DNA from: Atopsyche davidsoni
Taxonomy: Eukaryota > Arthropoda > Insecta > Trichoptera > Hydrobiosidae
Direction of reading: 5' to 3'
NCBI GenBank assembly: GCA_022113835.1
Contig: JAILWY010000028.1
Span: 6,919,001 to 6,983,000, forward strand
DNA: 64,000 nucleotides
Part shown: piece after piece, positions 27,701 through 41,614 of the stretch
How positions within the stretch are numbered: the stretch's first letter is position 1
Layout of the letters: each line of letters begins with the position of its first letter
Position numbers and translations under genes: made by a program
Notes under the pieces: generated by a model
What the model was told of the DNA's origin: nothing
Seen by the model: the letters and a program-made list of their open reading frames with translations, nothing else
The model's database searches: none

Positions 27701-30700
27701 TGGTCGCGGCACCTCTAGGAATCTCTGAAACCAACCACGTGTCATCAGTACATATTACAATCTCTATTAGGTTCAACCACGCACGTCTATTATTTGAATT
27801 GTCTTAAAAGACAATTTGATGTTGACGACAAGGCGTGTGCAAGGCGCTGCAAACATGATGGCTACAGCGCTAAGCTCTATAACGTACCTGAAGCCCGTTC
27901 ATGCCGATGAACTCAATAGAGAACTTTTTGTGGCAGAGCAGGGCGGCGAGGTATTTGAGGGCTTCGAACGCGAGGCGGGAGTCTCGGGACTCCCTCAGAT
28001 TCACGTAAGCCAGGATCAACTCCAGAGCATTCTCCGCAAACACATGACTGAGGAACTGCAAAAATATTTCACTATCAATATATGGTTGAAGACAAAAGTG
28101 CTGTGTAAAAATGTTGGCGAGTCATCTAACATTTAAATAGAATATGTACATTGGTTTTGCAAAGGTTAATTAACAAATTGACATGTTGAAAGTGGATATT
28201 CCAAGAATAAAAGTACTCGGATAGAGAAATGGTAGAGACAAGCAAGTTGCTCACCTCCTGGTACTCCCCCATGGGCGTGAGGTATCGCAGAATCAGCATC
28301 TGCCGGGTGGCGTCTGTGGGCGGGTGTATTTGAATATTTCCTGAAACCATGCACGCAATTATATCAGTGAATTGAAATGAAGCAATTCTTGCATGTACAT
28401 CCTTGATTGAAAATTTATACAATTTTAAGATTACTTGAATCTGTCTGATAGCTATTGAATATTCAATAGATTCATATTCAAAACCCATAAAATGACAAAG
28501 AAAACCCAAAGATTTAATATACCAGCCAAGTTACAGGGTTGAAACTGTGTGGTAGTTATTTAATAATTAATAGAAACACATTCATACAAACATTTGCACA
28601 AATGAACAATAAGATTTTCAAAAACATTAAATATATTGTCCAAGTTGGATGAATATATAAGTTCGCTAGGCCCTGGTAGTCAGGGGGTGTGGGTTTAAGT
28701 TTCACATTAAGTGTTCAAGTTGTTTCATGTGTATACCTTTAAGGGCGACATCAAAGCTCAGATAATCAGGACAAAAATCTATCAATAAAATTTATTATAA
28801 TAAAGCGGGAGTTCAGCCGAATTGGTAAGACTGACTCAGGACAAACACATGTTTAGCGAAATAAACACCAACCTCTTCTGAGAAGAGGCACTTGGAGAAG
28901 AAGATAATGAAGTTGTGTCCAGCTCAAAGTATCTCCGGCATTCGGCTTTTTGTACATAGAGAAATTTCCCTTCCATGCATGGTCATTGAGAATTTCAAGG
29001 CGCGGTTTTGACCTTTTCAAGCATTTTAATTTAATGAGGAACTAGGGCGACCGATGAGTGATCAATCACATCTAGTAAAATGTTAAGGGTACTGTGACGT
29101 ACCTATGACATATGATTCCATCTCGGCCCAGGAGCTGTTGCTGGCGGAGTCAGGAGGACCCCGGGAGGGAGTTGGCGCAGGGCGCACGGGGCCCGGTGGG
29201 GACATCATGCCTTCCTGCAGAGGACCTACACAAACCGAGAAAATTTTGATAATTTCTCAAGTAATGATTCTAAATTATTTATTGAGTATGGTAAAATCGT
29301 GGTAAATAATACCGTGGGTATATTATATTTGTTTTAAGCAGAAGTTTTGAAAATTGTATAAAACATTAAAGTAATCGTGTTTGAATTGCCTGGAAATATT
29401 ATTATTTTCTAAATAATAATATATCATCATTTAAAAACCTTCAATAAGTTCATCTCAATCTCTCACAGGCCACCAACTATCGCACTCGGTTGGCAGTCAG
29501 TCTAATTCTGTAGAGAATCTACCAATGTGATGAGCATTAAATTCAATTAAACACAATCAGATGCAATGCCGCTGCTTATCACTCAAATAAACAACATTTT
29601 TGGTGATCGCGAAGTCATACTCACTAGCGGGTGTGTAGTTTGGGTCAGTGGGAGGTTGTTTGACGGGAGTGGCTGCTGACTCTTCATCGCTCGTCCCTCC
29701 AGCATCACTGTACCTTACTAAAAACAGAAACACATAAGTATTAGACATGTGCAAGCTACTAGGTCACCTGTATAAAATAATTTAGTAAGTCAGAATTCAC
29801 AGTCAAATATGAATACCTCAAGGTTAAGACACTAGCTTGAAGAAATTTAATTAAAATCTTCTGAAATTTTATATTGTCTCAGAGTTAAAAAATAAGAAAA
29901 AGTATTTAAAAATAATCCAGACATCTGAGTTCATATAAGTAGAACGAGAGGTCAATATACACACTACTCTATACAAGTAGAAAGCTCTGCAAGGGAAGTG
30001 GAATTGGAAGCAATCAAAGGCAATTGTCACTATCAAGCTTGGTACATCACCTGTTTCAAAGGGTTTTCCTCACCCATGAACCTGGAGATCACTTTTAATT
30101 TTGATAGTTTAGAAAACTATCACTCCCATGAACCAATAGTCAAATAGCAAGAGTGCCAACTCCTAAGTGAGGTGGAGAAACTGCAGCTTTATATAGCTGT
30201 TGCTGCACTTGACTGATAAGTGCCAGGAGGACGTTGCTTACATCGTTTCCTGGAGCCGGAGTCCTTGGGCAAATCGGGGCTTGGCGCAAAACGAGCAAAG
30301 TGTCTTGTGGGGACGCCAGAGGAGGGCAGCGGCTCCGTAAGACTCTTGCGACGCAGCTTGTGCAGGCGCTGCAGCATCAGGGGAACCAGCCGCGCGTTTT
30401 GTTCCCTGTAAAATGAACATTACTTTTAAATGCAGTTATTTTGTCTATTTGGATACTGTGTTTTATGATTAGAAATTAAATGGACTCAGTCTTGACATGC
30501 AGTGTTTTGTACATCTCCTCTCTATCTTTCAACCTGTCAACAAGATTGATTATTAATCTCAGTTCCTTGTTATAAATTGTTTCGTGAGTCGGTGTTTATT
30601 TTTTTAAATAATCTAGTTTTGATTTTAATATGTTACAATCTCAATAATCAATGTTTTGACAGATCTATTATACTATTTAATATTCACCTAAACCTAATTG

Positions 30701-33270
30701 ATAACATATGATGCAGATACTTGACTAGGTAGATCATAATCTATAAAAAATTATTTAACTTTTTCATTTACTATACCATACTATACATGCGCACAGCATT
30801 TTTGCTAATACCTGAAGCCAGCAGCAATGTCCTGCACCTCCATAGCGGCTGCGAGGAGGCCAGTGGCGTAGGTCTGTAGGGGTTCCACGGAGCTCTCCGC
30901 CCACCCATATAGACGATGGATGAGGCCCTCGTTGTCCTGAAATCGATAACCATAAAGTCATCAGGATAAAAGACTGAAGTCCCTGCTCGTAATAGTTAGT
31001 TGGTATGAATTTGAACCTATCCGTCTGTTAAAGTAAAATTTGAAGATTTTTTGACCGTTTTATTTATACCAAGGACATATGGATAATTAAAAATCCTGCT
31101 TGGCTTGCAGTTCTGTTTGGCTTGTAGATTACCTGGAAAACAACTGACATCTCAAGGCCGGGGATAAGGTCGAGGGTGAGACGGCACGCGGCGATGTTGA
31201 GCTTGCGCACATCACGATTGCTAAGATTGACGCGGGCGTAGTACGTATCGCGCACATAGTCATTCACCAACTGAAAAAATATAACAGTTGAAATCAGCAG
31301 AACCATTATACATAAAATTAAACCTCATCCTACATTATAATAAGGAAAGCGTCGGGAGACATCATAAGAGCATTTGCTCCATATTGTTCAAAAGGCTAGG
31401 CTTTTTCCTATTTCCCGTTCGGATGATTTAATAGGCTAGCTATTTTAAGTTTGGATGTTGTCCATTTGTGGAGTCAACAAAAATTAAATATGACAGGTCT
31501 TTTAGGCTATATTTTCTCAGAGTGGCAGAGAGTTATTATCGTAGTACCTTGGTCATGAAGCTGTCTTTCTTGAACATGACCTTGAGGGCATGGCCAAGTG
31601 CGCAGGAAGGGTCAGTGCGGGAGGGATGTCGCTCATCGAAAGGATCTGGGTCCTTCTTCATGAAATTCTCCGTCTCCGCCTCGATGATCTCTGCCAACCT
31701 GGTATATAATTTTTATACATTAGTATAATTAACGAATAAACAATGAAAATTATTTATGAAGAAATAATTTATAACTTAGATAATGAAAATATATAATATG
31801 TTAGGTTTCGTGTATTTTGACATTCAATATGATTTTTTTATCTAATATTACTTTAGTGTCTGTATATCTAGATACTATGCAAATGCTAATTGAAAGCAAA
31901 TCTTTTGTTTGTTATAAAATATTTACTGTTGACTGTACTAGCAGTGCAATCTGCAGACGATGAAAATCAACATCAAAAATCTTTCAAATATTTAATTGGT
32001 GAAGATAAGTAGAAAAAATATAGAGGACAGTTAAAATCATAAATTCATGAAGCTGTTTATGTAAATCATGAATTTTATGTTGCTTATTGCTTTTGCAAAT
32101 TTTGTGACTTTTATTTTATAATAAAATATAGTTTGGTGGTCGATTTCTTTATGGTTGCGTGCACGACATATTTTGGGTTCTCTAAGAATATATTGTGTTT
32201 CCTTAAACTGAAAATATTTGTGTACTCATAAAATATGTGTGCACGTCAACAAAGCATCTAGAAGTCAAGAAATATGCAAGTTTAAAAATTTATTTTTACG
32301 TTATAATGTTTTTATGCATGGTGTATAATTAAATATGTAGTTGTTTCCAGCGAAAAGGCTAATAGGGTTAGCAAATAGTACAGGAGACATAACCCCCATT
32401 AAGTTGATAGCCAATCCATTTCAGTAATTGCAAGGGAATTTCAGAAATTCTATATGAGTAGAATTTATTTTAGATTTGTTAAACACACAGTAAAGGAAAA
32501 TTAAAGTAGTATTGATTTGTCCCTGTGTGTAATAGATTTCATAATAAATATGGAGAAATTTTCGGACCATGTTTTGGCTTGGGTTCCAGGACGTACTAAT
32601 TAAGCTACAAAGAATTTCAAAGAGTTTTAATTGGAGACACCACCAGCACCGGCGTTAAATATTAGTTTAATAATTGAAACATAATTAAATGTATTTCAAT
32701 AATAAACAGAGCTTTTGCATTTGGTACGAACCAGATTCTTAATTATTATATTTTGCGTATTTGCTCAAAAACTAGTGATGACTAAAGCATGTTATGGCAA
32801 GATAGATTTGAACAGGGTACAGTCGAGTCGGGTGTCACCGCACTGTAATTAAGAAAAATCATCTTCAAAATCAATTTATTGCTACCTTACGTGATTTTCA
32901 AGCGATAATGGATTTTATAAAAATTTAAAAAAAATGACAATCGAAAAATTGAACATGTTTAAATTTAGAACGCAAGCCCCCCGCCTCGCAGTTCCAGGGC
33001 GAGCAATTATTCTCAAAAGAATATTAACAAACAAAACGCACTAAAACTATCATTATTCAACACATATTCCAACAAATTAAATAGTAATAGTGCAAAATAA
33101 TCGTGTCACAATAATAGTTTGACAAGTATGACAGTTCGTTGTCGCAGTGAGGATGGTTTTTTAGCGACGTACCTTGTTAACGTCGGGATCGGGTCATAGT
33201 TGGGAATTACATTCTGTTCCTCCCATTGCTTCAGGAGGTCTGTCACCTCCTGTGACGGCTGCGAATCCAT
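18774..33270 (-). CDS. DCAF1: DDB1- and CUL4-associated factor 1 (VprBP / mahjong)
   Basis: Substrate receptor of the CUL4-DDB1 ubiquitin ligase, nuclear; in flies it is mahjong. Twenty-nine exons from 33173-33270 down to 18774-19066, 4398 nt, about 1465 aa (human about 1507). Exons: 33173-33270, 31548-31698, 31133-31270, 30812-30936, 30242-30405, 29625-29717, 29103-29225, 28255-28340, 27888-28055, 27479-27724, 26947-27171, 26613-26773, 26247-26469, 25723-25845, 25001-25154, 24574-24719, 24179-24370, 23914-24044, 23491-23721, 22801-22999, 22266-22385, 21980-22071, 21413-21609, 20966-21063, 20606-20683, 20154-20274, 19854-20011, 19581-19644, 18774-19066. An armadillo-like helical half (LQYLTP-like [32 protein letters not shown]) is followed by a LisH motif (about residues 817-850), [16 protein letters not shown], a WD40 propeller ([37 protein letters not shown]) and an Asp/Glu-rich tail. 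The first WDxR box reads LWDVN, lacking the Arg. Confidence 0.97.
21200..21345 (+). repeat. Interspersed repeat shared with 58180-58310
   Basis: Intronic in DCAF1. In order it shares TCGATA, AAGTTxACxAG, CCAAxxxCA, TGCATAGC, AGCCATTT and GATGGCxTTxGAAAGAT with a segment in a FANCI intron, in the same orientation. No coding capacity is recognised; family unknown. Confidence 0.5.
23295..23375 (+). repeat. SINE-like short interspersed repeat, best copy
   Basis: Carries the self-complementary core CTACTCTTATAGAGTAG, then TGTGG and, further on, CAGATTATCTGAACTTAGATGTC. Related, more decayed copies are seen at about 10130-10200, 36800-36900, 58895-58980 and 63370-63440 on the plus strand, and at about 29960-30030 and 51165-51250 on the minus strand. 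No clear pol III A/B boxes were found, so the SINE call is provisional. Confidence 0.45.
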
Positions 33271-33781
33271 ATCGTCACGATCATAAAATCAAACTACAAA
33301 CCTAACCTAAAATCGTGTAAAACACTCAACAATAACCAACTTAACCACACTTCGATAGGATCACATCACTAGATCGCGTATAATAGTCATTTTGTCTGTT
33401 TGGAAGTGAACACTGCGCATTTCTAGTTGTATAGAAACGGCAAATACATCAATATAGATGCATCAGTCCCCACGTTTAGACCCTTTACAAATTTGTAAGC
33501 AAAGCTAACCGCGTGAAAAATGCAAACGCCATGTTATACCTAATGTTTAGTGATGTGCATGTTTCAATATTCGACATTTTTATAGTGCCGATATTTTCAT
33601 CACAATTATTCGAAAAATACTCTTCTCATAATTATTAGTGATAATAATATGTAGCCTAGAGTTTATATTAAATAATAATATATGTTCCTAAAAAATACTC
33701 GTTGAATTGAATAATAATTAACAAGCTGCTAATACGTTTCACTGGTTTGATAAAACGCATTTCATTTGACTCATAATCTAC

Positions 33782-33903
33782 ATATTTTAAATAATAAGTA
33801 AAATACTTGAGTGATTTTTCGATGCACAAATTTTTATTGATGCACCAATAAAAATCTATAAGTGGAAAAATCACTCAAGTATTTTACTTATTATTTAAAA
33901 TAT
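33782..33903. repeat. Perfect 39-bp inverted repeat of Penelope terminal sequence
   Basis: The arms 33782-33820 and 33865-33903 are exact reverse complements, with a 44-base spacer that itself contains an inverted repeat (TTTTTATTG ... CAATAAAAA). Each arm contains the Penelope terminal word ATCACTCAAGTATTTTA. After the right arm the sequence continues TAAAATGGAATTCCACC, as it does at 62386. Confidence 0.8.
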
Positions 33904-34420
33904 TAAAATGGAATTCCACCAAGTACTCTCAGTCAAAAATATTGAATTTCTACATAATCTACACTCTATTTCTAAAAATATTTTAATATTTATGTCAATA
34001 AAATCTCACCCAATTAATTGGAAAAAATAACGTTTTATGTAATTTGTGCATTGTATTTAACAGCTTGATAATCATTGTTCAATTTAATCAATATTTCATT
34101 GTTACAAGTTTACATTTACAAGTTGGTTGCATAAAATTACGAAATTCATTTTTCACTATAATAGATTTTTGAAACTTTTTCCATCTCAATAAACGACTTT
34201 TTATTTAGTTATATTATAGGTCAGAAATATAACTTTAAAATATTAATAAAGTTACAAACCTACTTGCGTCAGACAAAATATTTTATTTTGTAATTTTATT
34301 TCAGGTGTATAATATTTAATTTAATTTTAAAGATCCGTTGTTAATTTTGATTTGAATACGTATCGGCACTAGTATGATATTCGATTTCAGGCACGATCTT
34401 ATCGGTGGTATTTGATTTTT

Positions 34421-34500
34421 AATAATATTAACGTGAAATGTTGGCGAAACCGGTTCCGATAAAATTAATCATGTGGAAAAATCACATGGAGTTTTATGGA
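34421..34500 (+). repeat. Penelope-like terminal repeat fragment (5'-truncated)
   Basis: Starts AACGTGAAATGTTGGCGAAA, then CCGGTT, and continues with CATGTGGAAAAATCAC as in the other copies. The first half of the hairpin and the TTGATAA box are missing. Confidence 0.6.
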
Positions 34501-36198
34501 AAATATGTGTTAAAAAAACCCTTTATTCCACCAAGTTAAAAATATTGAATACATATTCAATTTCATCTTCAAAAACGGCGAAAATCTTAAAGCCACATTT
34601 GTCTAATGGCTGTCGATATTTTTTCACAACATGCACATCACTATTAAAAATTAATAGCATTTCATCAATGTAATTATTACTGATTTCAGTTATTTTCCAA
34701 AGGATTGAAAAGGAAAACGGGTATTAAACTTAAGAGACTGATGAAATAAAATATAACTTATGAATAATTTGTGTAAACAGGAATTGAATATATTAACAAT
34801 ATTATGTAAAACTTAAATAATTATTTTTGCATTGTTAAATAAAGCCATCTACACCCGTAACAACAAATCGCGCCAGAAAATTGCAACTGCATTTGCAGTA
34901 AAACATTTTAAAAAAACATCCAAAATAACGGTGTGAGGCCATAAAAGTAAGATTTCAATAGTTTTCGAACATTGAATGTCGCATCAGAATTTGCATGAAT
35001 TAGGTTTTGAACCTTACTCTATCTATTGTGTGCAACATTCGCCATACTGTCGTCATTACTTATTTACTTGTTACTAAAAGTAAACAAATATTTCACCACC
35101 AATAAAATAATATTCATGACTTGGAATATGACTCATATTCTGGATAATTTAATCTAAATAATTATATATTTCAATAAACCCGATGCAGTTCTTTAAATAT
35201 ATTTCGATTCCCAATATCACTTTGCGTGTTAACACGCGATAATTATTCGATAACTATCAATAAATTGATGCATAATGGAAATGCTATGTTTCCCTAACAT
35301 GTTATCGCAAAAATAATTACTTAAATAATTCAATGAAAAATATTTCGTTCGGTTCAGTTCCTGAATATATATTGTGAAATCAACAGGCCATGTCGAAAGC
35401 GAGATTGATTTAATATCATCATTAACAGTTTTCCTTGCCGGGAGAGGTGCGCTTACATGAGATTACCTAGTAAACTGTATCTCCAAGTGGTGCGTAACTT
35501 TAAGAAAATGCATCCAGTACTGAAACAGCTGTAACTTTGAATCACAACTCCTACAAAAAAAATTACGGTTAAATTATTATTCAAGAAAATAAATTTATTG
35601 TTAAATTATTATTCAAGAAAATTACAATTATTTATTGCCCCGAAAGCAATCGGTATAACTGATAAGCAGTTGAAACATTGTAACAAATACTTTGTCTATG
35701 GAAGTAGGTCTAAAATTCTGGTTTCAGGTTGGTTTGAAATTTTTCACACGAACAATTCTACTTATGCGATTAGAGTAAATTGTCACTTTTTTATCGTCTT
35801 AGAGTCGTTTAAGTAATTTTGATTTTTATTAGCACCAATTACAAAAAATAACTTTTTTATATATAATAGGTGAGTCAGTTGCAAAAAAATGGTTTATATT
35901 CCTGTAAAGTGACAAGATCATAATGGGCAAAAGATCAGTTTATAATTTTCCTTTTGAGGGTTTGTTTTTTTTTGCTTTGTCAGTACAAGATGAAAAAAAA
36001 TAATTTGTACTCTGGAAAAGTCAAAAAGGTATGAGTCTCAAGGGCACATTGGCTACACACTTGTATATAACATTTAGCATTCTAATTAAAATACAGGGCC
36101 AGGGTGGTCAAAAAGACTTAGGGCACAAAAGTCAGTGTGTTCCAAGTTTTTTTGGTTTTTCTAATTAATTGGCGATTTGAATTTCTCATTTACAGAAA

Positions 36199-39100
36199 AT
36201 GAGTTTCCTGACACGTGATGGCATTCATGTGTTTCACAATCTATCAAAAACTCCCCAGAATGAGACAAAGATATATTTTGATACATACTACACTAAAAAA
36301 TCAAGCAAATTTTCCAGAGAACCCTCGACCTCCACAGAAGAAACCACTTCTTCTCAGAGGGCAGGAAAGAATAAAAAGATATCTAATTTGAAAAAATATG
36401 TTTCTGGAAAATTCTTCAATGATTTCTGCAACGAGACTTCAATTCATGGATTCAACCATATTGTTGCACCGAAGCGACACATCTTTGAAAAGTAAACATT
36501 TTATTATTTGTAAGGGCAATATTTATGTATATTTCTTTCCAGAAACATTTATTAGAAAATTATGTTGAACTTTACAAAATTGCTTGCTGACCATGTTTCG
36601 GATTCTAATATAAATGAAGCGAGTGAGATTACATCTGTTAAAATTACTAACTGTTTCCAGGTTCTAAGATAAGCCTTAGAGAAAGAATTGTCTTTGAAAA
36701 TAAAGAAGACTTTATTAGATATTCATGTACAAAAGGCAAATGCTGGAGATTTATTAAGCCTGGATAGTCACAATTGTCTACGGATGCTTTCCATTCCTTG
36801 CCTACCTATCTTTTTTCTTGCGACCTCCTATTTTTAGAGAGTTGTGTGGCTTATAGACTCTTCGTTTTCAGATTATCTAAGTTCAGGTGTCTCTCACTCC
36901 ATTTTGATTTGATTGGTCAGATATTTTGAATATCAAACTGTTACAACCAGAAAAATATTTGAATAAATGTTTTCTATTGAGACTGAAAATGCTGTTTTCT
37001 GATAAACCTGAAATTCACTTATGCTTATATGAATTAGATTATGCACATTGATAATATCAAAAATAACTAAAAAATAATGTCTTCTAGCAAGACCAAAAGT
37101 ATTGTATTCCTACAGGTCAAAATTTGGCACATGTTAACTTATCAGTTTTTAAAATGTCAAGAATAACAAAATTACCTTTTATATTTACTAGTACAAGCAG
37201 CAACAAATTGTGGCACCATTGAAATTCACCAGATTATCAAATGAATTTTGTATGTGAATAAATTATATTTATGGCAGAATAGGATGGGCTGTGGCCACAT
37301 TGTTGGCTGCGCTGGGAGCGGTGCAGTTGTGTCTTCAGCAGTGGCAGCGGTACGTCGCCAGTCCCACGGTGGTGGCCCTAGAGAAGGACTACCGCACGTG
37401 GAACAACTCTTTTCTGGCCCTCACAGCATGCCTCACCGTCCGCACGGATCCCTCTGCAGCCACCAAGGTCATTGACAGGATCTGGGAAGTGCACGAAACC
37501 GATGAAAAGTTTGGGTAATGTTCCCTAGCATTAAAATTATTGAATTAAACTGGAATAGTGTGTGCAATGCTTGTTAAATGAATCAGAATTAAAGCCAAAA
37601 TCCTTTGCTAAATGTTGCAGGTATTACATGAATTTTGTGGAGACCGTCTCCAATGCCACTCTTCTCAGCCTGGAGCACTTCGAGCAGTATGTCAACGAAC
37701 CTGACTTTCAGGACGTGGACCTCTTCAAACTGGCAATGGACGTTAGTCATCCAATCCTTTCAGAGGGTAGTTTCAATACCTAATAGGGGAGTCTAGTAAT
37801 TTCAGAGACAACAAAACTGGGGGCGCACGACCAGCTTGATTGTCAATTTATAAACAGAATTTGCATCAATTTAAGATATATTATGTACCATTTGAACATT
37901 TTTAGGTACTTCTATTTATAATGCGACTAATACAATTAGGTTATGTATTGTGAGTGCAAACTGTTGTGTATTTTGTGATATTGTAGGTAGCTGTGCCATA
38001 TAAACCATTGGTGGCATGGTTTGACAGGACAATTAATGTGTCATTTGTTGAAGTAATGACGGAGAGGGGCATTTGCCACACCATCAACTCTGTAGTTTCC
38101 AGCGACCAGGCCACCAAGTTTGTATACTCGTTATCTTTATTAAAATATTTTACCATTATTTCTATTCAGCATTACCATGTTACTTAACACAAAGCCCCCC
38201 TGTAGGGAAGTGAAGTGAAGTATGCTTGCCCGAGGCCAGCTAATCTTTGACTTACTTGAATTTTTACTGTTGAAATTGCTTTAATAAAAAGTATTGTCTA
38301 GTCTGTAATGTGATTCACGCCAGACTAAATGTTTTCAAACCACTTAGAACTATTTTTATACTAATTGTTCAGTGTTGATTTTATCAGGATTACTAAGTCA
38401 GCTGTCTCTGTTGCCGTTCAGAGCTGCCAGTACATCACGCACCCCTGCTACATGCGGGTAGAGCTTTACACCTATTGTGCCCATGTAAGTTATTTCTAAT
38501 CACACCAATCTTACTGACCTTCCCTGTAAATATTCTGCCACTCGCAAATTTGGAAAAGGATATAAGAAAGGCATTCCAACCTACCAGTCATTTCATAGTC
38601 TTTGATGAAAGCAATGCATTTGCTCCAGCAAGTTTGTTATTGTATGTACAAAATATGAAGCTTTTATCAAAGTTTTCAAAATACGCATTAACAACAACAT
38701 GACATTCTGACAAAGATAAAATTTTTCAAACAAAGATTTTTTCCATCGAGCCAAGTTTTTTGAGATTTGGAGAAGGTAGAAATCACACGAGGCTTAGCCC
38801 AAACAAATGGAGAGATTCTAAAAAAATCATAAAGTTTTGCCCCGGCTACCGGCATTTATAAATTCCTTTTTTACCAGATATGCTACGCAGATTTCTAAAA
38901 TATATTTAATAACCAGTTTCCATTGTTGGCAGTATTATCCTCACTCGCCGTACGACTTGCTGGACATGTCGGTGGAGCCCATGCCGCATATATGCCCCGG
39001 CCAGGACATCAACACGGACTGGAAGGTCATGGAGACCAAGGCGTCGGCGGACGTGAAGGCTCTGGCCGTGGACCAACGCCGCTGTCGCTTTCATGACGAG

Positions 39101-41542
39101 CCAAGCAACCGGGATAGAAAGGTGGTCGAAGACTGAATCATAGTTTCAAGTTACCTATAAGATAAAATATAGGAAAAATGTTGTGTATCTGAAAAAAATA
39201 GCACAAAAACACTCATATGTAAAGTTCAAAATGTTTTTTCTTTGTCTTTGTGCATAACCTTGATATGCTGTTGTCTGGTATGTTAGAATTTTTCAAGCAT
39301 AAGAATTTGGCCAATCAGATCAGAGAAAATCATTAATTATAGCAGCAGATTAATTTAGTTAATTTTTATTATTTTAGTTAATTTTAATTTATATAATTAA
39401 TAGTTTATATAATTTAGTTAATTTTAATTATAGCAACTTGTAAAAAAAGTGTAATTTGTAAAAAAAATATTTATGTTAATATATACTTATAGGTGTACAG
39501 CAGCAGTGCTTGCCGTCGAGACTGTCGGAATAAGATTGCTTTAAAGCTCTGCGGATGCCGTCCTTTCTTCTACTTTCAAGAAGGTAATTAAATTCATTTA
39601 ATATTTATAAAAAATTTGGATTCTGATAGAGACCAAACACCGTCAAAAAAATGAGTTGCTCCAACACTTCTACATTCTTTATTGACAATTAAAAAAAGTG
39701 TAACCACTGCTACTAAAATCATTAATTCGGTGCAAATATGATGCTTGACTTGTTTGGATCTAACAGGTCAGATTTATGTGGGCGAAATTTTTTAAACTGT
39801 CAGACAATATAGCATTTCAGACGTATTTGCATCCTCTTAAATGTTTTTTTTTTGAGAGGTGATGTTTGAAATATTAATAAATAAACAAAGAAGTGTGAAT
39901 AAAATACGTCTTTTACGATAGCGGAACTGTATATTGTTTCACCAGGTGGTCCAGTTTGCGGTGTGGCCGGCATGGCCTGCCTCGCCCGCCAGCGTTCCGA
40001 TCTGTTGAAATTGAAGGGCTGCAGCTGTCTTCCTCAATGTGTGGACTCCACATACGAGCTAACCTCGATGAAAGAATCTAGATGGTGATTAATAACTAAA
40101 ATATTCTCGTCACTTTGATTATTGATTAGCATATTTTCTTATCGACCGAGGCCCGATTATGGTTGCAGCAACTTTTATAAAATCTGTAACTATAATTGGT
40201 TTCAATTTCAATCAGAAAGCAACTGCAGCTGTAAATCTGGCCTAACATTAATGCAATAATTTTGATTGTTATCAATAACTAGAACAATTTAACCATCTAC
40301 CATCAACGGTTAGCAAACTTACTTATTGACTAAAACTAAAATAATCTCATCGCCTAGAGGTTAGGTTAGCTGCTAATCACTAATCATGGTGTCTTAGGTC
40401 CCAATAAGGCTTGAAAGGTTTAAATTTTCCTCATTATTTTATGTTAACTTCATGAGCTGGAGATATCCAATAAACTAATCAAGGAGTCTATAAATCACAC
40501 TATTCCGTGAAAGTAGACAATGATGCACAAGAGAAGATACAGAAAAGCAAGTAGTTGTCGGTAATCTGATGCAATGGCGGTCATGTCTGTTATTTTGATT
40601 ATTGTATACAGGCAAACATCAAAAAATCTAGAAAGGGCTTTGTCTTTATCGCCACCCAGATTTTAGCCCGAGGCTACGACCCGTAGATATCTGATAATTG
40701 AACCCTTGTAATTTATTAGGACGGGGCCTTTTGCTGAGAGATCATCCATTAAAGTGGGGATTCTGCCCCCGCGCTCTCGCTATCGTCGGCAGATTCTCTT
40801 CTGCTTTGAGGATCTAGTCGGTGAGTTTTGGCAGTTAACTTGTCAGTTATCGAGTTGATTTCTGTCATGCGAATGTTCTACGACTTGCTTTATCTATTCT
40901 GCCCTGACACATGCATTGGTATTGTTATTATATTGTTCTCAATCAGTGTGACTCTCCCATGTTTATTAGACAACAGGCTTCAAAGTTATTATCACAGATA
41001 AAGCATTAATGATGTTTCTGAATAATTTTTTGGAATGACAGGTTAAAAATTTTTTTTTTTAACATTTTATATAGTATAATTTTTCAAATTTATTTAAACT
41101 TTTGTAAAAAAATATTACGTCATATCACAACCTTATTTCTTGAAAAACTTAGAAACATAAAATCATACTTTTCATGATAATCTGTTTTGCAATAAACTGT
41201 GAACAAAAGAAAAAACAAACAATTTCATGAGGTTTGCTTATTATGACTTATATTTTGACTGTTGGGAATTTAAGTAATATTCTTTATATTATTTCATTAT
41301 GTACAGTGTCCTTTGGTGGTGCCGCCGGGCTCTTTTTGGGCTGCAGTTTTCTGAGTGGAGTGGAGATTGTATACTTCATCCTGGAGAGGTGCGCCTCTCT
41401 GTTCTGCACCAGCAGGAAGTCTCAGATTCAGCCAGAGGACAACCGGAGGCAAGCAAACCCCCCGTTGGAGAAGCCCCGTGGAGATGCGCCGGCAAAGCAC
41501 GCTCTTCACAATTACATAGGAAGAATCGCGGAATTCGAATAA
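36199..41542 (+). CDS. DEG/ENaC sodium channel, pickpocket family
   Basis: An amiloride-sensitive-type cation channel subunit of the plasma membrane; pickpocket channels serve mechanosensation, chemosensation or fluid handling, and the role of this member is unknown. Ten exons: 36199-36491, 37278-37514, 37621-37741, 37987-38117, 38388-38484, 38933-39121, 39493-39583, 39946-40084, 40720-40820 and 41307-41542, 1635 nt, 544 aa. The cytosolic N-terminus (about 97 aa) ends with FCNETSIHGFNHI, the gating motif with the His-Gly pair, and leads into TM1 (about 99-120). The extracellular domain carries ERGICHTINS, DQRRCRF, YSSSACRRDC, LCGCRPFFY and a CSCLPQC knot. TM2 (about 470-492) contains SFGGAAGLFLGCS, where GCS is the selectivity-filter position. 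The C-terminal tail is about 50 residues. Start chosen because only this ATG places the HG motif in frame. AATAAA at 41609-41614. Confidence 0.93.
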
Positions 41543-41608
41543 ACCTACACACTTTATGAAAATTATTACCTTCTAGAAATGTTTCATGCGCACTATGACA
41601 TATCCGTG

Positions 41609-41614
41609 AATAAA
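41609..41614 (+). promoter_or_regulatory. Candidate polyadenylation signal of the channel gene
   Basis: AATAAA about 67 bases after the stop codon, in the short gap to the convergent Arp3 gene. Confidence 0.5.

Larger units (their letters stand above)
33548..34643. mobile_element. Possible hAT-like non-autonomous element (facing terminal repeats)
   Basis: TAGTGATGTGCATGTT followed by a TATCGACA-type word at 33548-33576 reappears as its reverse complement at 34611-34643, giving a unit of about 1.1 kb. The TAGTGATGTGC end resembles hAT termini, but I find no 8-bp target duplication and no transposase. Penelope fragments are nested or adjacent inside. Confidence 0.35.
33271..36198. other. Intergenic region between divergent DCAF1 and DEG/ENaC genes
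   Basis: Very AT-rich. It should contain the DCAF1 promoter at its left end and the channel promoter at its right end. Between these lie palindromic Penelope debris (33782-33903), a pair of facing terminal repeats (33548-33576 and 34611-34643) and a Penelope terminal fragment at about 34421-34500. The rest shows no recognised exon. Confidence 0.6.
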
